Source of the DNA: Candidatus Poribacteria bacterium
GTDB lineage: Bacteria; Poribacteria; WGA-4E; WGA-3G
NCBI GenBank assembly: GCA_022828145.1
Contig: JAJEJA010000047.1
Span: 43,292 to 107,291, forward strand
Length of the DNA stretch: 64,000 nt
Direction: 5' to 3'
This document shows positions 10,692-20,303 of this stretch, piece by piece. The notes beneath the pieces were generated by a model that saw nothing but the letters and a program-made list of their open reading frames with translations, did no database searches and had not been told where the DNA came from. The first letter of the stretch is position 1; the number at the start of each line of letters is the position of its first letter. Position numbers and translations under genes: made by a program.

Positions 10692-13103
10692 CTATTGATT
10701 TTCGTTTTTCTGTTTAAGTAGTTCTACTATGTGTTCTTCTAACTGCTTACTTCTGTCATTGCGACTTATTAATCTACCATCTTTCGCTATGAGCCAGGAG
10801 GTAGGTATGCCGTTAATATGGTACTTTTTTACAAGTGGACTATTCCATTTTTCCCCGTTGTATATCTGATGCCAGTGAATATCATTCGCGTTAAGGTAAT
10901 TACGTAGTCTGGTTTCATCTGTGTCGAGACTAACACCGATAATTTCAAGACCTTTATCTTGATAAGTATTGTAGATTCTTTTTATATTCGGCATTTCAGC
11001 GATGCAAGGACGACTCCAAACTGCCCAAAAATACAGTAGCACAACTTTACCTCTATATTGATGGAGAGAGATGACTTTTCCATTAAGATCTTTTGTAGAA
11101 AAATCGGGTACAATCTTACCTACCATATCTACCATAGGATCGGTTTTCTTCCGATATTCGTCTGCCTGTTCTGCATTACCAAGTTCCTGGTGGATTTCAG
11201 CAAGTCTGTTTAAAACGATGTAACTCTTGGGATACCGCTTCTCAAGTTTTTGAAAAAGTTGAAGTATTTTCTGGTGCTGATTTGCAGTTTCCAACATCTG
11301 AGACAGAAACAGATGGTCATCAATGTCAGCCGGATTTACCGTCGATGCATAACGACTTATAAGTTCCTCAGCATCTTTGTCTCGTCCGACTTCAATATAA
11401 AGTCGAAGGAGTGTAAGATAGATGTAGTTGAAGGTACCATATTCTGGTAGTTTTTGAATGCCTGCTTCAAGTGCTGCGATTGTATCTTCAATAGAGTCAT
11501 ACATATCTTCAGGTGTTTTTTGCCACATCCCTGGTGAAGTATATATTTTGAAAGAGAAACCTAAGTTGATACATTCAAAAGATTGATCTGTATGATGTCG
11601 ACAACGAGCAAGTGGAATTACATCTCCATAAATCTTCTGGTTTTCAAGCGTTGTAAATTGCAATTCTGGATGAAACTGATAACCGTAACTTACTGGCATC
11701 TTTGGGTCAGTGTTCGTATAATAAATCGGTTTGCCGCCTATTTTATCTGATGGACATAGTAGGATATTTGGGGCATCTATGTAGTTTGGATAAAGGTCTG
11801 AAAGCCAGTTCGGAAATCTACCATTTTCTTTTTGATAGGCTTGGATTGCTTTTCCAATCGTCTCCAGGTTATGCTTACAGATTTCAATGTTTCGCTGCTT
11901 CTGGATTTCATTCGTGTCTCCTTCCTCAACAGCAGGTCTTGGCGGGAACAATTCAGGTGTTGATTGTAAACCGGAATTGCCTTGAAGTGCTTGATAGATT
12001 GGTTCTTCAGCGTTATCTGCTTTCGTCAATCGCATGACACTAATTGTCATGGCAGAACAGATAAGAATTAGCATTCCGATGCCAACGGTAACCTTCTTCA
12101 ATGGGTAACGATTTAAGTTATCAGACAGAATGGTTCTGAGTCGTCCTTCAATTTTTGAAGTGCTTGCCATTGTTACTGCTCCCTGTGAAAATGCAGCAAC
12201 GGACTTTACATTTCTAACGATAGCAAGGAGATGTTGAGCATAAGCTGTTGATTGATAGCCTGAGTTTAGCACTTGATCATCACAGGCTTGCTCTGCCTCC
12301 ATCCTCATACGATGTGATGCAAACCATACAAATGGATTAAACCAATAGAATGCACATGTAATTCGTGCAATCGTCTGCATCAACCAATCCCAACGTTTGA
12401 TATGTGCAGTTTCGTGAAGGATGATTGCTTGTAAACGTTCGGAATCCCAAGTGACTGCATCATTTGGTAGTAGAATCACAGGCCGTATAAAACCCCATAC
12501 CATTGGAATAGCAATTCTATTAGTAAGTCGTAACCTGACCTGATGATTCAATGTAGGTGGTAATTGATATATGGACGCATCAAAATCATCAGCGCGGATA
12601 GAGAAATACCAGATAACACAAACTCCAATCAACAACCGGGTAAGAAAAAAACCGCTAACACACCACCATACTATACCTATCCAAGTTGTCCAACGGAACG
12701 TTTGAAATACATTCTTGGTGTCATCTACCATCTCAGGTTGATTTTGGGTTGGTGTGATGTCAATTGGCGTAACTGATTCAGTAGATGTCTGGATCAAGTC
12801 AGCTGTGATATGTGTAGCCAATGGTTGATCGGCTTCTGCTGACAAATCTGTGTCATTTCCAACGATTGTTTGTGGTAAGACCCTTATTTCCCATTTTGGA
12901 AATATAGCGGAAAAGAGTGGAATGGTCAGAAATCCAATAATAGTCATACGCCAGACGAAACTCCGAATTGCTGCAGACTTTCGCCGTAAGAAAAATACAA
13001 ATATACTACCAAGAAGAAAAACAATAGAACTCTTTATTGAAATGTCAACAAGGAATCTTAGAAATTGGCTATCATATATTGTCTCGATAATTTGCATCAT
13101 CAC
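10692..13103 (-). CDS. M56/BlaR1-like membrane metallopeptidase fused to a periplasmic-type central region, TPR-like segment and TlpA-like thioredoxin domain
   Basis: Transmembrane N-terminus; HETAHIKRWDW (HExxH); DLNGKVISLHQYRGKVVLLYFWAVWSRPCIAEMPNIKRIY (TlpA-like). Confidence 0.85.
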   Translation of the reverse strand: MMMQIIETIYDSQFLRFLVDISIKSSIVFLLGSIFVFFLRRKSAAIRSFVWRMTIIGFLTIPLFSAIFPKWEIRVLPQTIVGNDTDLSAEADQPLATHITADLIQTSTESVTPIDITPTQNQPEMVDDTKNVFQTFRWTTWIGIVWWCVSGFFLTRLLIGVCVIWYFSIRADDFDASIYQLPPTLNHQVRLRLTNRIAIPMVWGFIRPVILLPNDAVTWDSERLQAIILHETAHIKRWDWLMQTIARITCAFYWFNPFVWFASHRMRMEAEQACDDQVLNSGYQSTAYAQHLLAIVRNVKSVAAFSQGAVTMASTSKIEGRLRTILSDNLNRYPLKKVTVGIGMLILICSAMTISVMRLTKADNAEEPIYQALQGNSGLQSTPELFPPRPAVEEGDTNEIQKQRNIEICKHNLETIGKAIQAYQKENGRFPNWLSDLYPNYIDAPNILLCPSDKIGGKPIYYTNTDPKMPVSYGYQFHPELQFTTLENQKIYGDVIPLARCRHHTDQSFECINLGFSFKIYTSPGMWQKTPEDMYDSIEDTIAALEAGIQKLPEYGTFNYIYLTLLRLYIEVGRDKDAEELISRYASTVNPADIDDHLFLSQMLETANQHQKILQLFQKLEKRYPKSYIVLNRLAEIHQELGNAEQADEYRKKTDPMVDMVGKIVPDFSTKDLNGKVISLHQYRGKVVLLYFWAVWSRPCIAEMPNIKRIYNTYQDKGLEIIGVSLDTDETRLRNYLNANDIHWHQIYNGEKWNSPLVKKYHINGIPTSWLIAKDGRLISRNDRSKQLEEHIVELLKQKNENQ

Positions 13104-13486
13104 AAGGTGTCTCCCTTTTTCGCATTTTCAATGAGTTGACTTAAACGGTCAAGTTCTTCATCAGATATGTCTACATCGGAAATCAAGGTCATGACCGTTT
13201 TCTCTATTGATTTATCAAAAAACGTGTGAAAGATCTGTTTAAGCGCGAGAAGTCCTGCTTGCTGGCGTGGTTCAGTAGGTCGGTAGATATACCGTTTGCC
13301 ATCTTTCTCATGTGTTAGATGACCTTTTTCTTCTAAAATCCGCAGCAGTGCGCGAACCGTAGAGTAACTCGGTTCGTCCGGTAAGTCTTCAAGAACATCT
13401 GCAACTGATACCTGTCCGCGTTGATAAACAATATCCATTAGTTGCCGTTCTCTACGACTTAGTTTTGCTCCATGAAATTCTTCCAT
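13100..13486 (-). CDS. BlaI/MecI/CopY family transcriptional repressor
   Basis: 128 aa; LSRRERQLMDIVYQRGQVSVADVLEDLPDEPSYSTVRALLRILEEKGHLTHEKDGKRYIYRP; 4-nt overlap with the M56 gene. Confidence 0.92.
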   Translation of the reverse strand: MEEFHGAKLSRRERQLMDIVYQRGQVSVADVLEDLPDEPSYSTVRALLRILEEKGHLTHEKDGKRYIYRPTEPRQQAGLLALKQIFHTFFDKSIEKTVMTLISDVDISDEELDRLSQLIENAKKGDTL

Positions 13487-13508
13487 GATATTCTCTCTTT
13501 TATTGAAA

Positions 13509-13524
13509 TGCTAATATTTTAGCA
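13509..13524. promoter_or_regulatory. Putative BlaI-type operator 1 (tgctaatattttagca)
   Basis: Dyad TGCTAA-N4-TTAGCA directly upstream of blaI-like start. Confidence 0.7.
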
Positions 13525-13551
13525 CATAAAAAGACGTTTGTCAAGAAAAAA

Positions 13552-13567
13552 TGCTAAAAATTTAGCA
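13552..13567. promoter_or_regulatory. Putative BlaI-type operator 2 (tgctaaaaatttagca)
   Basis: Same dyad, 43 bp from operator 1 (about four helical turns). Confidence 0.7.
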
Positions 13568-13614
13568 TTAAAGTGTCTTTTAAAAGAGGCAAGACAGTTT
13601 GGGGTTTTCTAAAT

Positions 13615-15138
13615 TTAGTTTTCCGCTACAGATATGCTTGCCTTAAAAGCATTCGTGTTGCCTTTCTCATTACTAAAGTTACAACCTGTGGCACCAAACT
13701 TAAACAACTGTCCTCGTGCAAAAGTATATTCAAGTTGCGTAGCTTCCTCGGGTTCCAGCCATGCCCTTGCGAGTACCATGTCTTTGGTCACAAATTCTGT
13801 TGTAGGGAGGTCGTCGTCTTCATCAACCAAATAGAAGTATCCTTCTGCATCAGATCTTCCAGTTTCTATTTCAATCGTTAACGTGCCACCATTTTCAAAC
13901 GCTGTCGCATCAATGACAATCACGGTGAAATCAGCATAACCAGTAACAGGTGTTTTAAAAACATCTAAGACAATATGTGAAGGTTTTTCTTTGCTCAGGA
14001 CAATATTACCTAATCCAGGTTCTTTACCTGCTAATGCATTCTTGAGAAATTTGTAATATGCCTTTTCTTGATTAATCCCTCTTTCGAGTTTATGGATCTG
14101 TTGCTTACCCATTAACTCAAATTCGGGTGAAATGACAAAACTATCTACAGGTGATCCTTTTTTTGAACCGGTTTTCCATCCCTTAATAATCGCTTGTGCT
14201 AATGGGTTTGTTGTGTCAAAAGATTTTCCTTCGCTTTTATATCTATTGGCAATTGGTTCTTTTAGACTGTAGCTTCGTCCTAAGTCAGCGTTGAATACCC
14301 AGGTGTTAATGAAATGTGCATTCAATAATTCAATAATGCTGTTTTTTGAGAGGACACCTGCCCTCAAGCCTTTTCCACTCGCTCAGCAGGCTTCGTCTGT
14401 AAGCGGTCCATCTATTGAAACGGCGTGAATAGGTTTTTGTTCTATAGGTGCTTTTTCCAAAGCCTCTTCCAGCGACACCCAGTTAATCTGCATAGCATTG
14501 TAAAAACGTAGTATCAATGCACGTTCAACATCTTCTTGGCTGATGGACTCTGTATATTCAACATGAGAAGGTTTTGTACCAGCATTCAGTTCGATTTGAG
14601 GACAATACCCAATATCGGTACCAACATCATCCCAGTTGACATCAAAGTTTAGTGTCCCTTGCGGAACGTGCATGTGAAAATACATGACATTTTCGGTGAT
14701 GCGGTTAATGATAAGATTCCCCGCGAACTGTGCGGGAGTGAACCAACCTTTTTCTAACCTGAACTCTGCATGAATACGAAACGTTATATCTGCGAAATTG
14801 TCGTTGTATGCCCGAAGACATGCCCACAAACCGAGAGAATCTCCGTTATTGATGTGCATTTTCAAGTTTGGGTTCGTATTCAGCTGACTTATTAGTTCAA
14901 GAACAGTGTCCTGTATCTTCCAACAATCTCCTACTGATACAGGTTCTGAGGGTAGGAATGCTTTAAAAGTTGGTGTAGGATGTCGTTTTTCAGTTTCAGC
15001 AACTTTTAGGTTTGCTAATTCGTCCCATTCTTGATGGAAGTTGTACTGTGTGTATTCAATTGGTGCGATGTGCCCTTTGACGGAAACATTGACATCTGCA
15101 TTAAGATTGAGTTCGATTTTGTTTGCCTGTGAATCCAT
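13615..15138 (-). CDS. Candidate selenoprotein 3 (Sec at UGA 14383-14385), read through from listed ORFs 14383..15138 and 13615..14367
   Basis: ...HAVSIDGPLTDEAC-U-ASGKGLRAGVLSKNSIIELLNAHFINTWV...; frame continuous; hairpin 14350-14365 identical to copy 1. Confidence 0.88.
14350..14365 (-). promoter_or_regulatory. Putative bacterial SECIS hairpin for selenoprotein 3
   Basis: GAGGGC-AGGU-GUCCUC beginning 18 nt after UGA. Confidence 0.75.
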
Positions 15139-15164
15139 ATAATTTTCTCCAGGATAGTTTTCGA

Positions 15165-15617
15165 CTATACTCTTTTTTGGATGCAGTTTGCTAACTGTTT
15201 TTTAACACGCATGTTGCGTACAGCGAAGGCAACCGCCTCAGCAATTTGTCGATTCAACGGTCCTGTAATTGTTTGTGCATCAATCTGTCCAGAGGCGCGG
15301 TCTGTACCACGGTAACAGGTTGCAGAGATGCAGGCATTGGGAAGCCACTGTTCTGGCGAAAGACTACATAACAGTAACCCCGCTACAGTAGCGTGTGTTA
15401 TGCCGTTTTCGTCTTTTATTAATAGTCCCATCTTTTCCAGTGCCAATTCAGGATCAGTAGCACCTTCGGCACTTAACAGAGGTTTCCATAGGGATTCATC
15501 CAATGATCCAAACCCTGTGCCTGGAATCGGTTGTTTATCAAACCAGAGAAAGCGTGACTGCCCGCGTTTCTGTGCAAAGCGTATTTGACGTCTGATTTCT
15601 TCATCACTAAATTTCAT
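15165..15617 (-). CDS. Fragment of an AlbA_2/Schlafen-type ATP-binding DNA-binding protein (truncated)
   Basis: 150 aa; ENGITHATVAGLLLCSLSPEQWLPNACISATCYRGTDRASGQIDAQTITGPLNRQIAEAVAFAVRNM; family members are normally longer. Confidence 0.55.
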   Translation of the reverse strand: MKFSDEEIRRQIRFAQKRGQSRFLWFDKQPIPGTGFGSLDESLWKPLLSAEGATDPELALEKMGLLIKDENGITHATVAGLLLCSLSPEQWLPNACISATCYRGTDRASGQIDAQTITGPLNRQIAEAVAFAVRNMRVKKQLANCIQKRV

Positions 15618-15624
15618 CTGTATC

Positions 15625-16125
15625 TCAATGTCTGATCGTCTGTATCAATAAATGTTCTAATGCTTCGGACGTGCCGCCCTGGATTGCGTCTGGATTCCTA
15701 TATTTTGTCTTAGATTGGAGATTTATTGGGATTCTTGGATAAACCGTGTGCATCGCTTCAACATCTCCAAAAAACCATGCCTCTAATTCTTCAATTGCTA
15801 TTCGATTGACGACTTGAAAATCTTCATCTGGAGCCGCGTTGGATTTTGTTACGAAACCCGCTTCGTGCGCGGCTTTTTCTAAATTTGCTTTCAGTTCGTG
15901 ACAGTCTTTCCGATCTTCATCAATAAGCACGATAATTCGCCAGTCGTTAGGTATCCATTGGCGATATGTTTTCAATCGCTCTGGTAACTTTTTAAGCAGA
16001 TCCTCTTTGCCTTTAAATACATGAAAGTCGAAACTGACATTGTCTGAAAGAATTCTTGGTAAGATAGCTCTTAATGCCGCCTCTGCGGAAGGTTCCTCCA
16101 AGAGGAAGTCAATGTGCACGGACAC
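15625..16125 (-). CDS. DUF4276-like (TOPRIM-like) protein, possibly C-terminally truncated
   Basis: LLEEPSAEAALRAILPRIL, IIVLIDEDRKDC, IEELEAWFFGD; overlaps AAA ATPase gene. Confidence 0.7.
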   Translation of the reverse strand: MSVHIDFLLEEPSAEAALRAILPRILSDNVSFDFHVFKGKEDLLKKLPERLKTYRQWIPNDWRIIVLIDEDRKDCHELKANLEKAAHEAGFVTKSNAAPDEDFQVVNRIAIEELEAWFFGDVEAMHTVYPRIPINLQSKTKYRNPDAIQGGTSEALEHLLIQTIRH

Positions 16126-17332
16126 CTCGCTTTGGACCGCCCGTATTGGTCAGCGGATCACCAAATTCAAAGAACCCTTCCATCCAGAGTTCTCCTAACT
16201 TCGCCTCACTTTCCATAAATTCTTTGATTCCTAACATCTCTGATGCGCGTTTGCAGACTGTGAAACCTTGCTCATCCCGATATAATACCCACACCTCCTC
16301 AGCACGAAGTTCATTGACAAAACGGGGTGAATGCGTGGTAATTATGAATTGAGAGCACATTAACGCCTCAATGCACGCCCCGACTAAACCTGTCAGCAGA
16401 CGTGGGTGCAGGTAGTTCTCGGGCTCTTCAATGCCGATCAATTGTGGCGGTTTTGGATCATGAAATAGCGTCAGGTAGGACAGTAGCATCATCGTGCCAT
16501 CGGAGGTAAACTTTGCCAAGATAGGTTGTTCAAAAGGGGTATCTTTTATTTTCAGCAAACGCCTTCCATCCATTATTAGTTCTGTGTTGACCTTTTCTAA
16601 GCGAGGTACCTGATTTGACAGAGAAGAGATTATTTTTTCCAAACGTTCTGGATATCTTTCCTGAAGATATTGGATAACATTTGGCAAGTTGTCACCTGTT
16701 GGGGATAATCTTTTTTGTGGTCCATCATGCGTTACTTGGCGCGTGGCATCGATGGAAAGAGAGGACAGGTGCCAATCTGCAATAAAACGGCGAAGGGCAC
16801 TGACGCGGGGATGTCTTGTTAACTGCCCAAACATGTTAACAGCGAGTGTCGCCGAATCATCAAGTCGTTCATCAATTCGTGTACCCCCCTTATCAGGTAT
16901 TTCACCACCGATGATGCTGCCTACTCCTTGATGAAAATCGAGGAAGCGGATATGTTTTCCCCGGCTACTGAGACGCCATTGCAGCCATTCGGTTTCAACA
17001 ATGGGACCATCCGCATTTTCATTGATAGAAAGATGGTAGGTGATAACTGGTGTTTTAGGTTTCTCTCTATATTTCAACTCAAACTCAATCGGTCCATCAC
17101 AGCCTCGTGTTCGCAGTTCCATTAGTCCTCCTCTCTTGTTACATGCTTGACGTAACCCGATTGTGAAACATTCAAAGAGGAACGCAAAGACATCAAATAG
17201 TGTTGATTTACCACTACCGTTTGCACCTAAAAAGACAGTTAGCGGTTTGAGTTGTTTTAACTCTACATTCCGCAGCGCGCGGTAGTTTTTAATACGCAAT
17301 GACTCAATGTGTGGAACAGTTTGATGAGGCAC
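16109..17332 (-). CDS. AAA family (RecF/OLD-like) ATPase
   Basis: Walker A FLGANGSGKSTLFD; GIEEPENYLHPRLL; IITTHSPRFVN. Confidence 0.88.
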   Translation of the reverse strand: MPHQTVPHIESLRIKNYRALRNVELKQLKPLTVFLGANGSGKSTLFDVFAFLFECFTIGLRQACNKRGGLMELRTRGCDGPIEFELKYREKPKTPVITYHLSINENADGPIVETEWLQWRLSSRGKHIRFLDFHQGVGSIIGGEIPDKGGTRIDERLDDSATLAVNMFGQLTRHPRVSALRRFIADWHLSSLSIDATRQVTHDGPQKRLSPTGDNLPNVIQYLQERYPERLEKIISSLSNQVPRLEKVNTELIMDGRRLLKIKDTPFEQPILAKFTSDGTMMLLSYLTLFHDPKPPQLIGIEEPENYLHPRLLTGLVGACIEALMCSQFIITTHSPRFVNELRAEEVWVLYRDEQGFTVCKRASEMLGIKEFMESEAKLGELWMEGFFEFGDPLTNTGGPKRGVRAH

Positions 17333-17402
17333 TTAAACTTCCTCCAATATAAGGAAATTAAACAAATCCTATTAATAATAATACCACATTTGATTAGGAT
17401 TT

Positions 17403-18860
17403 TCAACGTCCAGTAGACGGAGCTTGCGGCCAGTGAAGTCCGCGCTGCCCAGATAAGCTTCGATTCGCAGATGGACGATACGGTTTGTCTGGTAGTCCAA
17501 CAAGTACGTCATCCTGCACCCACTGTTCATCGCCACCGTAGAGTTCGCCGATGAGTAGGTTCGTCAATCGCTCAAGGATTTCAGCATGCGCGGGTGAATC
17601 GGATAGGTCGTTTAGTTCTTTCGGGTCCTCCTCCAAATCAAAGAGTTGTCGGTAATTCCCCATAGCGTAATAGATCAGTTTATAACGTCCTTCATGAATC
17701 ATGCGTGTGGCACTGCCACCACTACCGACTTCACCGTATAACCATTCACGTTTTTTGTCACCTACCATAGGCATGCCGTCCACTGTATCCGGTATATCAA
17801 TGCCAGCAAGATGGAGTAATGTAGGCATAACGTCTTGCCATCCGACGAGTCGGTCATCTACTCTGTTGTGTCCTACGCGTTCATCTCCGGCGGTGCCGAT
17901 GAGGAGCATTGGTACATTGGCAGAGTCTTCATAGTAGAGACGTTTTGCCCACATCCTATGATTCCCAAGCATGTCGCCATGGTCAGATGTGAACAGAAGG
18001 ATCGTATTGTTTAATAATCCTTCTTCGCGTAATGTGCCGACAACGATGCGTAATTGGTGGTCAATGTGTGTACAGAGTGCGTAGAAGGCTTGACGTGCGG
18101 ATCGGATAAGATTTTCACTGTATTGCGCATCCTGCATCTGACGTGATTTCAAGGGTAACGGCAACTTCTCTGTGTCTTTAGACCATTCTCCGTGATAAGG
18201 CATTTGGATGTCAATATCACGATACATGTCCATATAGCATTGCAGCGGTGCTAAAGGTGGATGCGGATGACAATAGGACAGGAACCAGAAACCGGGACGC
18301 GTTGGGTCGCGTCTTTTAATCGTGCGCACCATCTGTTGGGTGCTCCAGTTGGTCACATGACAATCCTCTGGGAGATGCCAAGGTCGGTTGAGATAATCGT
18401 TATTACACATACCGTGTGCGAACTGTTGTCCAGCAAATCCTCTGTCTCCAAGGAACAATTCGTAGTCGTCAATAACACCGTATTGTAATCTCCCTTCTTC
18501 ACCTAAAATGACATCATCGAATCCAATGCGGTCACGTTGTGGATAGACATGTAATTTACCGACTGCGGTAGCCTGATAACCGGCATTCCGAAAGGTCTGT
18601 GCGATAGTTGGGAGTCCATCAATGCCTTTCTTATCATTAAAGACCCTATCTTTGTGTGTACGTGTTGTCGTTCCTGTCATCAATGTTTTCCGTGCTGGCA
18701 CACAGACAGGACATTCACTATAACCGCGAGTGTAACGTGTACCTGCGCGGGCGAGTGAATCAAGTGTTGGGGTTTGGATATCCTGATGTCCACTGACACC
18801 TAAAAGTGAGTTTGGCCAATGGTCTGTTGAGATGAGAAGAACATTCGGTTTGTCTGCCAT
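17403..18860 (-). CDS. sulfatase (type I, formylglycine-dependent)
   Basis: CVPARKTLMTG (CxPxR), NVLLISTDHWPNSLLG, LLFTSDHGDMLGNHRMWAK. Confidence 0.93.
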   Translation of the reverse strand: MADKPNVLLISTDHWPNSLLGVSGHQDIQTPTLDSLARAGTRYTRGYSECPVCVPARKTLMTGTTTRTHKDRVFNDKKGIDGLPTIAQTFRNAGYQATAVGKLHVYPQRDRIGFDDVILGEEGRLQYGVIDDYELFLGDRGFAGQQFAHGMCNNDYLNRPWHLPEDCHVTNWSTQQMVRTIKRRDPTRPGFWFLSYCHPHPPLAPLQCYMDMYRDIDIQMPYHGEWSKDTEKLPLPLKSRQMQDAQYSENLIRSARQAFYALCTHIDHQLRIVVGTLREEGLLNNTILLFTSDHGDMLGNHRMWAKRLYYEDSANVPMLLIGTAGDERVGHNRVDDRLVGWQDVMPTLLHLAGIDIPDTVDGMPMVGDKKREWLYGEVGSGGSATRMIHEGRYKLIYYAMGNYRQLFDLEEDPKELNDLSDSPAHAEILERLTNLLIGELYGGDEQWVQDDVLVGLPDKPYRPSANRSLSGQRGLHWPQAPSTGR

Positions 18861-18955
18861 TGTAGTGTTTCCCTTCCTATTGCAGCATTCTGTATTGTGT
18901 AGTTATCTTATCAGATACGATGAGGATTGGCAAGGGAAAACGCGATTGCTTTGCT

Positions 18956-19068
18956 CAGGGAAGGGTGGAAGAGGGGAAGGGTGGAAGAATGGAAGGGTGG
19001 AAGAGGGGGATGGGTGGAAGGATGGATTGGAAGGTTGGAAGAGGGAGGGATGGAAGGGGGAAGTAGGG
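18956..19068. repeat. G-rich low-complexity repeat (ggaagggtggaagagg-type)
   Basis: Irregular tandem units GGAAGNNT; similar tract at 39828-39912. Confidence 0.85.
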
Positions 19069-19070
19069 TA

Positions 19071-19152
19071 CGTAAAGTTATTGTCACTATAAATGTCAAT
19101 TTTGGGATTTCATAAGCTCTTAATAGTAGCAGGCACTCTCCGAGTGCCGTTG
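19071..19152 (+). repeat. Composite intergenic palindromic element (gtaaagttattgtcactata...ggcactctccgagtgccg), copy 1
   Basis: Near-identical direct copy at 19754-19880; inverted copy at 41857-41947. Confidence 0.8.
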
Positions 19153-19175
19153 ATGGAAATTACTGAACCTGCTTG

Positions 19176-19656
<481 letters not shown>

Positions 19657-19753
19657 TCCCCCGTCTTTCACCGTTGTTGACTGTGTTCGGATCAAATACT
19701 GATTAAGTATTACATAATGTTATAGAAAAAGTCAATTCAATTTCATCTGGCGG

Positions 19754-19880
19754 GTGCGTAAAGTTATTGTCACTATAAGTGTCAATTTTAGGATTTCATA
19801 AGATCTTAATAGTAGCAGCCATGCTCCAAGTGCCATCTCTTAATAGTAGTAGGCGCTCTCCGAGTGCCGTCTCTTATGAA
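19754..19880 (+). repeat. Composite intergenic palindromic element, copy 2 with duplicated palindrome
   Basis: gcgtaaagttattgtcactataagtgtcaattttaggatttcataagatcttaatagtagcagcc...taatagtagtaggcgctctccgagtgccgtctcttatg. Confidence 0.8.
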
Positions 19881-20002
19881 AAAAGGCAACAAAACACTTA
19901 CACATCCAGAATTATTTTAATTTGACATTTTTTAGGTTATATGTTACAATAAAATTGCTTTTAGTCTTATTCTACTCTTGAAGGGATAAGTTAAGAGTGT
20001 TT

Positions 20003-20077
20003 GCGGGAGTAGCTCAGCGGTAGAGCTCCACCTTGCCAAGGTGGAGGTCGCGAGTTCAAATCTCGTCTCCCGCTCCA
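20003..20077 (+). tRNA. tRNA-Gly (GCC), CCA encoded
   Basis: Cloverleaf GCGGGAG...CTCCCGC, anticodon loop TTGCCAA, TTCAAAT. Confidence 0.95.
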
Positions 20078-20081
20078 TCAT

Positions 20082-20156
20082 GGTGGCGTAGCCAAGTGGT
20101 AAGGCCAGAGTCTGCAAAACTCTCATTCGTCGGTTCGATTCCGACCGCCACCTCCA
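20082..20156 (+). tRNA. tRNA-Cys (GCA), CCA encoded
   Basis: Cloverleaf GGTGGCG...CGCCACC, anticodon loop CTGCAAA. Confidence 0.95.
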
Positions 20157-20169
20157 ATCTTCCTTAATT

Positions 20170-20243
20170 GGGCGGTTAGCTCAGGTGGCTAGAGCGTTTG
20201 CTTGACATGCAAGAGGTCACAGGTTCAAGTCCTGTACCGCCCA
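20170..20243 (+). tRNA. tRNA-Val (GAC)
   Basis: Cloverleaf GGGCGGT...ACCGCCC, anticodon loop TTGACAT. Confidence 0.95.
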
Positions 20244-20303
20244 TTCTTCCTTGAATTTGCATAGTAGTGTTCTAAGCATTCTGATATATAGGATACAAAG
20301 TCT

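Noticed and set aside
13100-13486. Beta-lactam resistance locus (blaI-blaR1)
   Set aside because: No beta-lactamase or penicillin-binding sensor domain nearby; partner carries a TlpA-like domain instead.
18832-19092. 86-aa plus-strand ORF (GWKNGRVEEGDGWKDG)
   Set aside because: Translation of the GGAAG tandem repeat.
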